From Verrucomicrobiaceae bacterium (GTDB taxonomy: Bacteria; Verrucomicrobiota; Verrucomicrobiia; Verrucomicrobiales; V1-33), in contig JAIXVE010000243.1 of assembly GCA_027483175.1 (NCBI GenBank), positions 1-33,056 on the forward strand: DNA of 33,056 nucleotides, given 5' to 3'. Each line of letters begins with the position of its first letter. Positions within the stretch are counted from its first letter, which is position 1. Under the pieces are notes generated by a model. It had not been told where the DNA came from. It saw only the letters and a program-made list of their open reading frames with translations, and searched no databases. A program made the translations under genes and the position numbers. Positions 1 through 10,559 of this stretch are shown one piece after another.

Positions 1-54
1 CGCCCCAGGCGCGACAGGCTCGACAATCGTTTCCAGCTCCGGAAATGGAATCAT
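1..54 (-). CDS. N-terminal fragment of a leftward gene, unknown product (cut by window edge)
   Basis: Only the first 18 codons are inside the window: MIPFPELETIVEPVAPGA, read leftward from the ATG at 54 and running off the left edge. A weak purine stretch (GAAAGAAG) lies just before the ATG, which gives slight support for the start. There is too little sequence to name a family. It lies downstream of the oxidoreductase gene but is separated from it by an intrinsic terminator at 207-244, so it is probably a separate transcription unit. Confidence 0.4.
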   Translation of the reverse strand, partial: MIPFPELETIVEPVAPGA

Positions 55-199
55 GCTTCTTTCAAACTCAGTGCGGCCGCCACCTTAGGGGCGGTTTTCC
101 CAAATGCAAAACGTCTGCCGCCTTTTTCCCGGTCGGAAATGCGTCGCCCATCACCCTTTCTGTCTCGCCTTCCCCTCCCTCCCCCCATCCCACCCGGAA

Positions 200-244
200 A
201 CAAAAAGACCGCCCTGCCGCAGTCTCACTGCAGACAGGGCGGTC
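200..244 (-). terminator. Intrinsic terminator of the Gfo/Idh/MocA oxidoreductase gene
   Basis: On the leftward strand a perfect 10-bp stem is formed by GACCGCCCTG (207-216) and CAGGGCGGTC (235-244). A second 4-bp stem lies inside it (219-222 with 228-231). It is followed on the minus strand by a run of five T (complement of 202-206). It lies 18 bases past the stop codon of the oxidoreductase gene, the expected place for a Rho-independent terminator. Confidence 0.85.
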
Positions 245-262
245 ACACTCTCAACTCGCCGC

Positions 263-1612
263 TCAGGCGTACGACCCAGCCTTCGAAGGATCACACTGCC
301 CAGGCACAGGCACAGGATAATTCCCATCCTTGTCCGGATTCACCGTCGCAGGCGCATCAAACGCCAGATTCGCAGGCATCTCACTGTTGTTCCACGCCAG
401 CGCCTCATCCCACTTGATCATCTTCCCGCTGTACGTCGCATAACGACCCATAATGGACGTGAACGTGCTCTCCGCCCCATAATAGGCGTTGTTCAACGGC
501 TTGTTGTCACGGATCGCCGCATACAGCTCGTTGTGCTCGTTCTGATACGGATTCCCATCGCTGTCCTGCTGACGGTAACGCCAGATCGTCTTGCCCGCAC
601 GGTCCTTGATCGTCGCCCCGCCACCGCCGTCAATGTACAGCGTGCCCTTCGACCCAATGATGATCTCGCTCACCGCATTCCAGCAGTTCGGCTGGTGACG
701 GCACTGGCTGTTCATGATCACTCCGTTAGGATACGTGTACTCCACATAGTGGTGGTCGAAGATCTGCGTCTCCTTCGGATTGTTCCGCACCGCACGCCCA
801 CCAAGCCCCTGCGCACTCACAGGATGCCCGTCCATGAACCAGTTGATCACGTCAATGTTGTGAATGTGCTGCTCGTTGATATGGTCCCCGCACAGCCAGA
901 TGAAGTGATACCAGTTCTTCACCTGATACTGAATCTCCTTCCACTCTGGCTTCCGGTCCACTTTCCAGATCCCCGCATTGTTCCAGTAACACTGCGCCGC
1001 AATGATCTCCCCGATCATCCCCTCCTTCACCTTCTCCTTCGCCGCACGGTAATTCGCCTGATAACGCCGCTGCAACCCCACCACCACCTTCAGGTTCTTC
1101 TGCTCCGCCACCTTCGCATTCTCAAGCACCATCCGGATCCCCGGCGAATCCACACCCACCGGCTTCTCCATGAAGATATGCTTCCCAGCCTCCACCGCCG
1201 CCTTGAACATCATCGGCCGGAACCCCGGAGGCGTCGTCAGCAGCACCACATCCGCATGCTGCAGCACTTCCTTGAACGACTCCAATCCCAGCGCCTTCCG
1301 GCTGTCAGGAACATCCACACGGTTCCCGAACTTCGCCTGCAGGCTCGAAAGCGTCGGCTCCATCCGCTCCGCAAACGCATCCGCCATCGCCACCAGCCGC
1401 GTCCCTCCACTCGTCAGCGCCTGCTCCGCAGCACCACCCCCACGCCCGCCACAGCCCACCAGCGCAAGCTTCAGTTCATCGCTCCCAGCCACCTGCGCAC
1501 AGGCTTCGATCGGGAGATTGACAGCGGCCGCCGCAGCAGCGGCCCCGCCCATGAATTGACGGCGGGAAGCTGCCGGCTTCTCCGCAGTCTGTGGTGTCTT
1601 CGGGTTTTGCAT
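263..1612 (-). CDS. Tat-exported Gfo/Idh/MocA family oxidoreductase
   Basis: A 449-residue protein of the NAD(P)-dependent sugar oxidoreductase superfamily (Gfo/Idh/MocA). Residues 16-40 are a twin-arginine signal (SRRQF, then an Ala-rich hydrophobic stretch), so export to the periplasm is likely. The Rossmann dinucleotide site follows (LVGCGGRGGG, about 51-60), and the conserved EKP motif is at 149-151. A downstream His/Asp-rich segment (HIHNIDVINW) fits the catalytic region of the C-terminal domain. The start was set at the ATG at 1612 because it directly precedes the Tat signal; the frame stays open to 1765, but that extension would put 51 residues ahead of the signal. No Shine-Dalgarno is visible. 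Exported members of this family are greatly expanded in PVC bacteria, where they are thought to act on sugars or glycosides, perhaps with a bound cofactor. The specific substrate is unknown. The gene ends in a clear terminator. Confidence 0.9.
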   Translation of the reverse strand: MQNPKTPQTAEKPAASRRQFMGGAAAAAAAVNLPIEACAQVAGSDELKLALVGCGGRGGGAAEQALTSGGTRLVAMADAFAERMEPTLSSLQAKFGNRVDVPDSRKALGLESFKEVLQHADVVLLTTPPGFRPMMFKAAVEAGKHIFMEKPVGVDSPGIRMVLENAKVAEQKNLKVVVGLQRRYQANYRAAKEKVKEGMIGEIIAAQCYWNNAGIWKVDRKPEWKEIQYQVKNWYHFIWLCGDHINEQHIHNIDVINWFMDGHPVSAQGLGGRAVRNNPKETQIFDHHYVEYTYPNGVIMNSQCRHQPNCWNAVSEIIIGSKGTLYIDGGGGATIKDRAGKTIWRYRQQDSDGNPYQNEHNELYAAIRDNKPLNNAYYGAESTFTSIMGRYATYSGKMIKWDEALAWNNSEMPANLAFDAPATVNPDKDGNYPVPVPGQCDPSKAGSYA

Positions 1613-1772
1613 GATTGTAAGATGTGTTGATACGGCCCCTTCAGGCACGCCGGGGGGCACCTTCAAGAGAACGCTCCCGTTGTGCAGGGTCTTGCGCCCC
1701 GCGGAAAGACATTTTTCACCCGCATCGCAGGGAATTCCTCCCCTTCCCATCCCCCAACCTCTCACAAAACCC

Positions 1773-2189
1773 TCAGTGCCGCTCCGCAGACAACCGCAAC
1801 CTCCGGTCCAACTCCTCGTCAGGATCCGTCACCTCCGGCTTCGGCCGCCGCGACGGCTCCACCAGCTTGATGTTCCCAAACCGCACATACCCGATCCCCA
1901 GCTTCTCCGACCTCACCCGCGCCCACCCATCCATCGCGTTCGCCGACAGCAACTGCACCACGTGCCCACCCATCAGATACTTCTCCGGCAGCACATCCGT
2001 AAACTTCGGCACATCATAGAAAAACCCGTTCACCCCACCCTTCAGCTTGTAAAACGCCCCAGGCACCGCCAGCGACCGCTCGTCCGCCAGCGCCGCCATC
2101 TCCGGTGGCTGCCACGACTTCGATGACTTGCAGCCCACCCCGGCCACCACCACCACAGCCATCACAATCATTCGGAAACTAAAGAACAT
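1773..2189 (-). CDS. Small lipoprotein with possible SH3-like domain
   Basis: A predicted 138-residue lipoprotein. Residues 1-20 form a hydrophobic signal ending in a lipobox (VVAGVGC, Cys20), so lipid anchoring after cleavage is expected. The mature part has a beta-rich central region (GGHVVQLLSANAMDGWARVR and the following strand) that resembles a bacterial SH3-like fold, followed by a charged tail. The ATG at 2189 was preferred; a GTG at 2207 directly abuts an AGGAG sequence, too close for normal initiation, and a third option at 2171 is also possible. It lies 160 bases upstream of the oxidoreductase and is transcribed away from the esterase. No specific function can be assigned. Confidence 0.7.
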   Translation of the reverse strand: MFFSFRMIVMAVVVVAGVGCKSSKSWQPPEMAALADERSLAVPGAFYKLKGGVNGFFYDVPKFTDVLPEKYLMGGHVVQLLSANAMDGWARVRSEKLGIGYVRFGNIKLVEPSRRPKPEVTDPDEELDRRLRLSAERH

Positions 2190-2336
2190 CCCCACCCTTT
2201 CCCGCACCTCCTCCCCTTGTCAACAATCCCACCAGCTCCAATCACCCACTCTGCGGAACGATCCATGGTTGCATCCGCGCCACACCCTCCATACTGCGCG
2301 CCCTGAACTCCCCGCGGCCCCCCCATCGGCTCTCTC

Positions 2337-3233
2337 ATGCACGAACTGGTCTTCTCTACGCGCACTACCCTCCCAAGCCGCACCCCCGACGTCCTCGACC
2401 GCAACAAGGCCCTCCTCGAAACGGCCGAAGGCTACGTCTACAAATCCGTCAACGGTAACGACCTCGGCGCATACGTCTTCCGCCCGCAGGGAGCGCCTCC
2501 ACCAGCTGGCTGGCCCTGCGCTCTCTTCTTCTTCAGCAGCACATGGGACACAGGCCTCCTCAGCCAGTTCGCACCCCACGCCCTCTACCTCGCCAGCCGC
2601 GGCATGGCCGGTGTCCTCATCGACTACCGCGTCGCCTCCCGCCACCCCGGCACCTCCCCCATCGATGCCATGCAGGACGCTCGCTCCGCCATCCGCTGGG
2701 CCCGCGAACACGCCGCCGAACTCAAATTCGACCCCTCCCGCATCGTCGGCATCGGCGGCAGCGCCGGTGCCCACGCCATCCTCTCCGCAGCCATGCTCCG
2801 CCGCTTCGTCGAAGCCGATGGCGAAAACATCGCCGTCCCCTGCGCCCCAAACGCCCTCATCCTCTTCAGCCCAGTCACCGACACCTCCCGCAACTCAGGC
2901 GCAGGCTTCGACCGCTTCCCTGACAAATCCGCCGCCCGCCACGCCGACCTCATCGCCGCCGTCCGCAGTCGCCTGCCCCCAATGCTCATCTTCCACGGCA
3001 CCGCCGACCGCGTCGTCCCCTTCGCCAACAGCAGGAAATTCCGCCGCCGCAACTGGTGGCACCGCAACCTCTGCCGCCTCCGCCCCTTCGAAGGCAAAGG
3101 CCACGGCTTCTTCAACTTCAATGTCAGTGTCCGCGTCTACGAACTGACCCTCTCCGAAATCGACGCCTTCCTCGTCGAACTCGGCTTCCTCACCCCTAAC
3201 CCCGACGACGACGGGGTCCCCCGCCTCGGCTAA
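2337..3233 (+). CDS. Alpha/beta hydrolase, carbohydrate-esterase/lipase-like
   Basis: A 298-residue alpha/beta-hydrolase of the BD-FAE / acetyl-esterase type. The nucleophile elbow is GGSAG with Ser142, and the likely acid is Asp224 (HGTADRVVPF). The likely catalytic His is His256 (GKGHGFF). The region where relatives carry the HGGG oxyanion motif instead reads FFFSSTWDTG (about 64-73), so oxyanion stabilisation must differ. No signal peptide is seen, so it is probably cytoplasmic. It ends 11 bases before the HAD phosphatase gene, and with the cupin forms a short rightward operon. A role in removing acyl groups from sugars is plausible but inferred. The Trp/Arg-rich stretch at about 236-249 is unusual for the fold. 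Confidence 0.8.
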   Translation: MHELVFSTRTTLPSRTPDVLDRNKALLETAEGYVYKSVNGNDLGAYVFRPQGAPPPAGWPCALFFFSSTWDTGLLSQFAPHALYLASRGMAGVLIDYRVASRHPGTSPIDAMQDARSAIRWAREHAAELKFDPSRIVGIGGSAGAHAILSAAMLRRFVEADGENIAVPCAPNALILFSPVTDTSRNSGAGFDRFPDKSAARHADLIAAVRSRLPPMLIFHGTADRVVPFANSRKFRRRNWWHRNLCRLRPFEGKGHGFFNFNVSVRVYELTLSEIDAFLVELGFLTPNPDDDGVPRLG

Positions 3234-3244
3234 CCCGCTCTAAC

Positions 3245-4072
3245 ATGGACTTCAGCCGCCCCTTCACCGACTCCCCTCCCGCCGCTCTCCTCTGCTTCGA
3301 CTTCGACGGCACCCTCGTCGACAAACCCTCCGATCCCTACGACATCGCCAATCTCGAATCCCGTCTCGCCCACCTCCGCCGCCGCGGCGCAGCATGGGGC
3401 ATCAATACCGGCCGCTCCCTCCTCCACACACTCGAAGGGCTCCGCGAACATGGCTTCCAGTCCATCCCGGACTTCATCATCGCCCGCGAATCCGAAATCT
3501 ACCACCGCACCGCAGAACGCCGCTGGGGCCCCCTCGGCGACTGGAATCTCCGCTGCCTCGAAGTCCACAGACACTTCTACAAATCCCACGCCAGGTTCTT
3601 CAAACTCCTCCGCCGCCACCTCGCCTCGGACCTCAAAGGCGCTCGCTTCATCGAAGACCACTCCGAACCAGCCGGCATCGTCACCAATGACGAACCAACC
3701 ATGGAACGGGTCGTCCACTGGATCGAAGCACACCGCAACGCATGGCCAGACCTCGCCTATCAGCGCAACAGCATCTGGCTCCGCTTCACCCACCGCAACT
3801 ATAACAAGGGCTCCGCTCTCCTCGAAGTCCGCAGGCTCTCCGGCATCGGACCCGAATTCACCTTCGTCGCCGGCGACAATCACAACGACTTCCCCATGCT
3901 CCACACCGAAGTCGCCCACGGCATCGCCTGCCCAGCCAACGCCATCCCCGAAATCTCCTCCCACGTCGCCAGCCTCGGCGGCTACGTCGCCACCCACTCC
4001 GCCACCAAAGGCATCACCGCCGCACTCGAACACTTCTTCTACCAGGATCCCTCCGACTGGGCCGGAGCCTGA
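3245..4072 (+). CDS. HAD-superfamily (type IIB) phosphatase
   Basis: A 275-residue haloacid-dehalogenase hydrolase of the Cof / sucrose-phosphate-phosphatase branch. Motif I is DFDGT (19-23), with Asp19 the expected nucleophile and Asp21 the acid/base. Motif II is in INTGRS (53-58), the motif III lysine is probably Lys188 (NYNKGSAL), and motif IV is GDNHND (210-215), which binds Mg2+. The insert between motifs II and III is a IIB-type cap. Family members dephosphorylate sugar phosphates or similar small metabolites. It sits between an esterase and a cupin in a compact operon, so a carbohydrate substrate is a reasonable guess but not shown. The order and spacing of motifs are normal, so the enzyme should be active. 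Confidence 0.85.
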   Translation: MDFSRPFTDSPPAALLCFDFDGTLVDKPSDPYDIANLESRLAHLRRRGAAWGINTGRSLLHTLEGLREHGFQSIPDFIIARESEIYHRTAERRWGPLGDWNLRCLEVHRHFYKSHARFFKLLRRHLASDLKGARFIEDHSEPAGIVTNDEPTMERVVHWIEAHRNAWPDLAYQRNSIWLRFTHRNYNKGSALLEVRRLSGIGPEFTFVAGDNHNDFPMLHTEVAHGIACPANAIPEISSHVASLGGYVATHSATKGITAALEHFFYQDPSDWAGA

Positions 4073-4100
4073 CCCCGCCTAACCAAAAACGAAAACCTCC

Positions 4101-4559
4101 ATGAACCCCCAGCATCTCTGGTTCCTCGCCACTTCCGTCTCCATCCGCCTCTCCTGCGACCAGGGCCACGACGGGGTCTCCATCCTCGAACACCTCGTCC
4201 CCCACGGCGATTCACCCCCGCTCCACATCCACCGCAACGAAGACGAAATCTTCCACATCCTCGAAGGAACCTTCCGCTTCGAAATCAACGGGCAACCCCT
4301 AACCGCACACCCCGGCACCATCCTCATCGCACCCAAAGGCACCCCGCACTCCTATCGCGCCGAATCCCCGGAAGGCGGTCGCTTCCTAACCACCACCATC
4401 CACGGCGACTTCGAACGCTTCGTGCGCGCCATGGGCCAGCCAGCCCCCCACCCCGGCCTCCCCAATCCAACCGCACCCCCTTCCCCGGAAGCCATCCAAC
4501 ACCTCGTCACCACCGCCGCCCACTTCGGCATCGACATCGTCGGCCCACCCCTCCTCTGA
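4101..4559 (+). CDS. Single-domain cupin protein
   Basis: A 152-residue protein with one cupin barrel. Motif 1 has the metal ligands His42, His44 and Glu49 followed by Gly56 at the family spacing. Motif 2 (Gly72, Pro78, Gly80, His83) supplies the fourth ligand. A complete 3-His/1-Glu site is therefore present and a bound metal is expected. It resembles the small quercetinase-like or sugar-binding cupins, but the substrate cannot be told. It is the last gene of the esterase-HAD-cupin group and begins 28 bases after the HAD stop codon. The Pro-rich tail (about 113-130) is probably a flexible linker to a final helix. Confidence 0.85.
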   Translation: MNPQHLWFLATSVSIRLSCDQGHDGVSILEHLVPHGDSPPLHIHRNEDEIFHILEGTFRFEINGQPLTAHPGTILIAPKGTPHSYRAESPEGGRFLTTTIHGDFERFVRAMGQPAPHPGLPNPTAPPSPEAIQHLVTTAAHFGIDIVGPPLL

Positions 4560-4615
4560 TCCCACCGCTCCGATTCAACCGTCACAAACGCGGAAAACCC
4601 AACTGGACTAGTGTA

Positions 4616-4800
4616 GTCCTACAGACGGTATCTTCTGGACGAGGGATCTTTTCCGAGTCCAGGGCGCGAGAAGGGCGCGAATCAGAATTCGCAACCGACG
4701 AGCAACACAGGAACCGGGAAAAAGACCCGTTCCCCTCCCTCCGCAGACTGGCTCAATCCTCCTTCCTTCCCACAAAATCAGAAGATACCATCTGTAAGAC
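4616..4800. repeat. MITE-like element bounded by 22-bp imperfect inverted repeats
   Basis: The left arm (4616-4637) and right arm (4779-4800) are inverted copies matching at 20 of 22 positions; the core is TACAGACGGTATCTTCTG against the complement of CAGAAGATACCATCTGTA. The 141-base interior is non-coding and contains a 6-bp hairpin and a 9-base direct repeat. This arrangement fits a small non-autonomous transposable element or a palindromic interspersed repeat. No transposase is present and no target-site duplication was identified with certainty. Confidence 0.5.
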
Positions 4801-4826
4801 GGGCTGCCCTAGCACTAAGGCAGGAC

Positions 4827-4865
4827 GGGCGTTCGCTGGACCTGACCCAGCCCCTGGCAACGCCC
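4827..4865. other. Two-tier stem-loop in the cupin-atpC spacer
   Basis: The outer stem GGGCGTT (4827-4833) pairs with AACGCCC (4859-4865), and the inner stem GCTGG (4835-4839) pairs with CCAGC (4847-4851). Another hairpin lies just to its left (4804-4823, CTGCC with GGCAG). No U-tract follows on either strand, so this is not a typical terminator. It may be a structured transcript end or part of a repeat. Confidence 0.4.
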
Positions 4866-4939
4866 CAACCCGAAGGCCGGTCCCGCCTCTTTTCCATTCA
4901 TCACCGCAGCGTGTCCCCACGGAACAAACTATAGAAGCC

Positions 4940-4954
4940 CAGAGCAATGCTCTG
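4940..4954 (-). terminator. Possible weak terminator or stem-loop after atpC
   Basis: A perfect palindrome CAGAGCAATGCTCTG lies 26 bases past the atpC stop codon on the leftward strand. The stem is about 6 bp with a tiny loop, and it is followed by GGGCTTCTATAG, not a U-run. It is at the right place to mark the end of the atp transcript, but the evidence is thin. Confidence 0.3.
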
Positions 4955-4979
4955 CACTCGCCTCCCGCCCCCGCGAACC

Positions 4980-5393
4980 TCAGATCGTCCGGCGCTTCCG
5001 CTTCAGCTTCAGCTGCGCAATGCTGTTCAGAATCGCAGCCTCCGTCGCCGCCACTTCCTCCGAAGTCAGATCCGCAGCCCCCTTCAATCGGTCCTGCGCC
5101 CGCGCCAACGCCGCTTCCACCACTCCCTCGTCAATCTTCTCAGCTCCAATCGCCATGTCCGTCAGCACGTTCACATGACTCCCCGTGATCTCGACAAACC
5201 CGGCACCCACCGCCAGTTCATGCGTCTGCCCATCCTTCGTATAACGCAATTCCCCGGGCTCCAGCGTCGATACCAGATTCGCGTGCGACGGCAGCACCCC
5301 CATCTCCCCTAACGCACCAGGAAGCACGACACCGGAAATGTCGTCCGCGAATGCCTTGCCTTCAGGTGTCACAATTTCAAGACGGAATGCCAT
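4980..5393 (-). CDS. atpC: F1Fo ATP synthase subunit epsilon
   Basis: A 137-residue subunit of the F1 central stalk, which links gamma to the c-ring and can inhibit ATP hydrolysis. The N-terminal beta-sandwich is recognisable (MAFRLEIVTPEGKAF, then LPGALGEMGVLPSHANLVS) and is followed by the two-helix C-terminal domain rich in Ala, Arg and Lys. The ATG at 5393 was chosen because it matches the family N-terminus; the frame is open upstream to 5438 without homology. It is the last gene of the atp operon, 96 bases after atpD. No Shine-Dalgarno precedes it. Confidence 0.95.
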   Translation of the reverse strand: MAFRLEIVTPEGKAFADDISGVVLPGALGEMGVLPSHANLVSTLEPGELRYTKDGQTHELAVGAGFVEITGSHVNVLTDMAIGAEKIDEGVVEAALARAQDRLKGAADLTSEEVAATEAAILNSIAQLKLKRKRRTI

Positions 5394-5489
5394 GGTATTG
5401 GTCGGTATGTGGTTCCCGGAAAGCCCTCGGCACCGCACCCCGGATTCTCATCCCGGAACACTCGCCGCAACTCCCCGCATCGTTCACCC

Positions 5490-7894
<2,405 letters not shown>

Positions 7895-7908
7895 GGTTCA
7901 AAGGAGTG

Positions 7909-7929
7909 TTCAGTTTTCGGTTTTCAGTT
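7909..7929. repeat. Three tandem heptamers in the atpA-atpG spacer
   Basis: Three adjacent copies of TTCRGTT occur (TTCAGTT, TTCGGTT, TTCAGTT), reading AACTGAA-AACCGAA-AACTGAA on the transcribed strand. They end 15 bases upstream of the atpG start. The spacer also carries GGAAGGCCGAAGGCTGGAAG, a low-complexity stretch of a different kind. The block lies in an otherwise compact operon, so it looks inserted or slippage-derived. Confidence 0.6.
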
Positions 7930-7998
7930 CCCGGGTCTCAGCGCTTCCAGCCTTCGGCCTTCCACACCATTCCCCAAGCGTCCCGCGACCTTCCATCA

Positions 7999-9528
7999 TT
8001 ACTTCCAGGAACTCTTGAAGTCTTCAATCGCCTGCTTCAGATCCGCTTCCGTCCCATCAAGCGACTTCTTGTCGTAAATCGTCTGCAGCAGCGCCTCTTT
8101 CCGCGTCGTCAGAAACTCTTCCAGCTTCGCCTGGCACTCACGCACACGGTCCACCGGCACGTTGTCAAAGTACCCCTTCTGCATCGCATACAGATTCGCC
8201 ACCATGATCGGCAGGCTCTTCGGCTGGTACTGCTGCTGCTTGAACAATTCCACAATCCGCGCACCGCGATCCAGCTTCGCCTTCGTCGCCGCATCCAAGT
8301 CCGATCCAAACTGCGCAAACGCCGCCAGTTCCCGGAACTGCGCCAAGTCAAGCTTCGTCGTCCCAGCCACCTTCTTGATCGCCTTCGTCTGCGCCGCAGA
8401 ACCCACCCGCGACACCGAAAGACCCACCGAAATCGCCGGACGAATCCCCTGATAGAACAAATCCGTCTCAAGGAAGATCTGACCGTCCGTAATCGAAATC
8501 ACGTTCGTCGGAATGTACGCCGAAACGTCACCCGCCTGCGTCTCAATGATCGGCAGCGCCGTCAACGACCCGCCACCGTAATTCTCATTCACCCGCGCCG
8601 AACGCTCCAGCAGGCGGCTGTGGAGATAAAACACGTCCCCTGGATAGGCCTCACGACCCGACGGGCGCTTCAGAATCAGAGACACCTGACGATACGCCAC
8701 CGCTTGCTTCGAAAGGTCGTCAAACACAATCAGCGCATCCATCCCTTGGTCCATGAACCACTCACCCACCGAACACCCGGAATACGGCGCCAGATACTGG
8801 CTCACCGCAGAATCCGACGCCGACGCCGAAATCACCACCGTGTAATCCATCGCCCCGGCATCCTCCAGAGTCTTGATCACCCGCGCCACGTTCGACTGCT
8901 TCTGACCGATCGCCACGTAAATGCAGTACAGCGGCTTGTGATCCTTCAACTTGCCCTGCTCCGCCAAACGATTCTGATGCGCCTGCGCAATGATTGTATC
9001 CACCGCAATCGTCGTCTTCCCAGTCGAACGGTCACCAATGATCAACTCCCGCTGACCACGCCCAATCGGAATCATCGCATCAATCGGCAGAATCCCCGTC
9101 TGCACAGGCACCGACACCGACTGCCGCGTAATAATCCCCGGCGCAATCTTCTCCACTGGGTACTGCGCCGACGACTGAATCGGCCCCTTCCCGTCAATCG
9201 GCTCACCCAGCGTGTTGATCACACGACCAAGCAATCCCTTACCCACCGGCACCGAAAGCAACCGACCCGTCGTCTTCACCTCGTCTCCCGCCTTGACGTG
9301 CGTCGCGTCGCCCAGCAACACGCAGCCCACTTCCGTCTCTTCAAGGTTCAACGCGAGACCAAACACCCCACCGGGGAATTCAATCATCTCGTTCAGCATG
9401 ACGTCCGAAAGTCCTTCAATGCGCGCGGCACCGTCGCCGATTTCACGGACGACACCAACGTTCGAGCGGGTCGCCGCAGTCTTAAGACCGGCAATCTGCG
9501 ATTCGAGTTCCTGGAGAATGTTGCTCAT
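7999..9528 (-). CDS. atpA: F1Fo ATP synthase subunit alpha
   Basis: The 509-residue non-catalytic nucleotide-binding subunit. Its P-loop is GDRSTGKT (165-172); Ser168 stands where Gln is common, a conservative loop change. The N-terminal helix that docks the delta subunit is present ([16 protein letters not shown]), and the DELSDQA-like region is represented by [13 protein letters not shown]. The arginine finger region ([14 protein letters not shown]) is intact. Length is typical. It is 35 bases after atpH. No Shine-Dalgarno precedes the ATG. Confidence 0.98.
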   Translation of the reverse strand: MSNILQELESQIAGLKTAATRSNVGVVREIGDGAARIEGLSDVMLNEMIEFPGGVFGLALNLEETEVGCVLLGDATHVKAGDEVKTTGRLLSVPVGKGLLGRVINTLGEPIDGKGPIQSSAQYPVEKIAPGIITRQSVSVPVQTGILPIDAMIPIGRGQRELIIGDRSTGKTTIAVDTIIAQAHQNRLAEQGKLKDHKPLYCIYVAIGQKQSNVARVIKTLEDAGAMDYTVVISASASDSAVSQYLAPYSGCSVGEWFMDQGMDALIVFDDLSKQAVAYRQVSLILKRPSGREAYPGDVFYLHSRLLERSARVNENYGGGSLTALPIIETQAGDVSAYIPTNVISITDGQIFLETDLFYQGIRPAISVGLSVSRVGSAAQTKAIKKVAGTTKLDLAQFRELAAFAQFGSDLDAATKAKLDRGARIVELFKQQQYQPKSLPIMVANLYAMQKGYFDNVPVDRVRECQAKLEEFLTTRKEALLQTIYDKKSLDGTEADLKQAIEDFKSSWK

Positions 9529-9563
9529 GGCGGAAAAAAAGTGGGGAGATTAAATTCGAAAAA

Positions 9564-9962
9564 TCAGGATTGTAGGGCCTGCGCAAGGCCATCAAGTCGC
9601 GCTTTGACACTGCTGTCCCATACCGTACTACCTAGCTTCACCCGCATGCCACCCAGGAGATCAGGCGAGTGACGGAACTCAGCCGTCAGATCCGCACCAA
9701 GCTTGCCGCGCAGGTCCGCTAGAATCGCGTCACACTGCTCGTTCTCAAGGGTGCTCGCGTTCTCCACGATCGCATGGCGCTTCTCGAGCTCCAGCCGCAG
9801 CATCCGATGATAGGCCTCCAGCGTCGCAATGTAATGCCGCGGCTTCGCCTTCACCACCGTATCCACAATGCGGCGAGCCATGTCAGTATCCACCTTGCCA
9901 TCCTTCAGCGTAAGCCGAAGAAACTGGCGGGCGTTGCGGAGCGCTTCTTTGCTGACTTTCAT
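9564..9962 (-). CDS. atpH: F1Fo ATP synthase subunit delta, unusually short
   Basis: A 132-residue peripheral stalk subunit that joins subunit b to the top of F1. The C-terminal part (LLGGMRVKLGSTVWDSSVKA) clearly matches the OSCP/delta C-terminal domain. The usual length is about 175-180 residues; here the N-terminal helical domain that binds alpha is shortened by roughly 40-50 residues, with the region from ARQFLRLTL onward aligning only loosely. Position in the operon (between atpF and atpA) supports the identity. The ATG at 9962 is 29 bases after atpF; no in-frame start would give the full length. Confidence 0.9.
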   Translation of the reverse strand: MKVSKEALRNARQFLRLTLKDGKVDTDMARRIVDTVVKAKPRHYIATLEAYHRMLRLELEKRHAIVENASTLENEQCDAILADLRGKLGADLTAEFRHSPDLLGGMRVKLGSTVWDSSVKARLDGLAQALQS

Positions 9963-9991
9963 CGCGGTTCAGGAAACAGAGCCTCGGACAC

Positions 9992-10495
9992 TCAGTTGTT
10001 CGTAATCTGGGAAAGCGCTTCCGTGTTCAGTCGCGCATGGTCTTCAGGGGTCAGCACTTTGCCAGTCGCACGCGCCGTCGCATCCAGCACCAGACGGCCA
10101 AAGTCACGCTTCAATTCACCAAGAATCCTCGCACGCTCCTGTTCACTGCCCTCACGTGCCTTCGTGATGATCGTATTCGCCTCCGCAGCCGCCTTCTGAC
10201 GCTCCGACTCACCAGCCGCAGCCGCCGTCTCACGCGCCTCTTTAATCATCCGGTCAGCCTCGGCATTCGCCTTCGCCTTGACCTCTTCAGCCGTCGCCTC
10301 AGCCGCCGCCAGATTCTCGCGGATCTTCTTCAGGTTGTCTTCACCCTCGGCAATCCGGCGCCGCCGCTCCTCAAGCAGCGCTGTCACCGGTCCAAAGGCG
10401 TATTTCGAAAGGATCAGATACACAATCCCGAAGACCAGCATCTGCGCGATGATGTCCGGGGTGTTGATGCCGAGCTTATGGAGGATCTCAAGCAT
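9992..10495 (-). CDS. atpF: F1Fo ATP synthase subunit b
   Basis: A 167-residue stator subunit. One N-terminal membrane helix (about 15-33, IIAQMLVFGIVYLILSKYAF) is followed by a long charged, Ala/Glu/Lys-rich helix (about 40-150) that dimerises as the peripheral stalk. Length and architecture are typical for a bacterial b subunit, and there is only one b-type gene here. It lies 107 bases downstream of atpE, with a strong hairpin in the gap. Confidence 0.96.
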   Translation of the reverse strand: MLEILHKLGINTPDIIAQMLVFGIVYLILSKYAFGPVTALLEERRRRIAEGEDNLKKIRENLAAAEATAEEVKAKANAEADRMIKEARETAAAAGESERQKAAAEANTIITKAREGSEQERARILGELKRDFGRLVLDATARATGKVLTPEDHARLNTEALSQITNN

Positions 10496-10559
10496 GGGAA
10501 ATTAGTGCCGAAGGCGGAAAATAAATGCGGGCAGTTTCAATCAAATACCAATCCAGTAA

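Larger units (their letters stand above)
4560..4979. other. Gene-free 420-base spacer between the cupin and ATP synthase operons
   Basis: No credible coding sequence was found on either strand; the one short open frame here (4753-4947, minus) has a composition unlike a protein. The spacer holds a long-range inverted repeat (4616-4637 and 4779-4800), a hairpin GCGAAT/ATTCGC (4677-4692), a direct repeat AGGGCGCGA (4661-4669 and 4672-4680) and further stems at 4804-4823 and 4827-4865. Both flanking operons end here (convergent). Confidence 0.7.

Noticed and set aside
104..1630. Long rightward open frame opposite the oxidoreductase gene
   Set aside because: Its product is Arg/His/Pro-rich with no domain, while the opposite strand encodes a clear Gfo/Idh/MocA protein. 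Long antisense frames are expected in GC-rich genes.
3230..4033. Leftward Gly/Val/Glu-rich frame opposite the HAD phosphatase
   Set aside because: Repetitive shadow composition; the rightward frame has all four HAD motifs.
4753..4947. 64-codon leftward frame in the cupin-atpC spacer
   Set aside because: No start signal, no hydrophobic core or motif; it overlaps inverted repeats and is unlikely to be a gene.
7906..9672. Rightward open frame of nearly 590 codons across atpA
   Set aside because: It is a shadow of atpA with a skewed Arg/His composition and no homology.
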